Shown: piece after piece, positions 5,645 through 5,693 of the stretch
How positions within the stretch are numbered: position 1 is the first letter of the stretch
How the letters are laid out: each line of letters starts with the position of its first letter
DNA from: Anaerolineae bacterium
GTDB lineage: Bacteria; Chloroflexota; Anaerolineae; 4572-78; J111
NCBI GenBank assembly: GCA_020433835.1
Contig: JAGRBY010000235.1
Coordinates: 4,261-9,953 of the forward strand
Reading direction: 5' to 3'
DNA: 5,693 bases
Notes under the pieces: generated by a model
Told to the model about the DNA's origin: nothing
Databases searched by the model: none
What the model saw: only the letters and a program-made list of their open reading frames with translations
Translations under genes and position numbers: made by a program

Positions 5645-5693
5645 TTAAGAGGAAAATTCAACAAAAATAGCGTCACCTGGTCTAAATTTCTGA
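5645..5693 (-). CDS. Possible C-terminal end of an unidentified gene (partial)
   Basis: Entering from the right edge, one minus-strand frame reads KFRPGDAIFVEFSS and then stops at TAA 5647-5645, followed by 227 bp of spacer before the cyclase start. The hydrophilic-PGD-hydrophobic pattern looks like a real protein end and vaguely resembles the last beta strand of Clp/Hsp100 ATPases. Fifteen codons are far too few to identify it, and it may be chance. Confidence 0.3.
   Translation of the reverse strand, partial: QKFRPGDAIFVEFSS

Overview
The window carries four recognisable genes, all on the minus strand and so read right to left, plus one small non-coding insertion. No tRNA, rRNA or CRISPR array is visible. 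The coding regions have moderate GC and the spacers are AT-rich. A c-di-AMP cyclase of the CdaA type, a LysW-like zinc ribbon and a DHH/DHHA1 phosphoesterase together suggest a Gram-positive-like or deep-branching bacterium. Chloroflexota is my best guess, but this is inference from protein style and not proof.

Layout in the direction of transcription. The right edge (5693-5645) may hold the last 15 codons of an unidentified gene. Next is a 698-residue membrane protein (5417-3321) that joins a complete CdaA-type diadenylate cyclase to a CdaR-like part: a fourth membrane helix followed by four YbbR repeats. A 378-bp spacer follows, with two terminator-like hairpins whose T-runs lie on the minus strand. 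Then comes a 72-residue LysW-like zinc-ribbon protein (2942-2724). A 728-bp spacer separates it from the DHH/DHHA1 phosphoesterase of the NrnA type (1995-994). After 167 bp a class III PLP aminotransferase starts at 826 and runs off the left edge.

The large spacer contains a 159-bp MITE-like element (2374-2532). It has inverted ends beginning GGTAGC, a perfect internal 15-bp inverted repeat, an exact 8-bp flanking duplication (CTTCAATG) and no gene.

How the genes may work together. The fusion protein should make c-di-AMP at the membrane, and DHH/DHHA1 enzymes in other bacteria degrade c-di-AMP, pApA or very short RNAs, so synthesis and turnover may be neighbours here. The wide spacers and apparent terminators argue against a single operon; the genes look like separately transcribed neighbours. 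The zinc ribbon and the aminotransferase have no demonstrated link to c-di-AMP.
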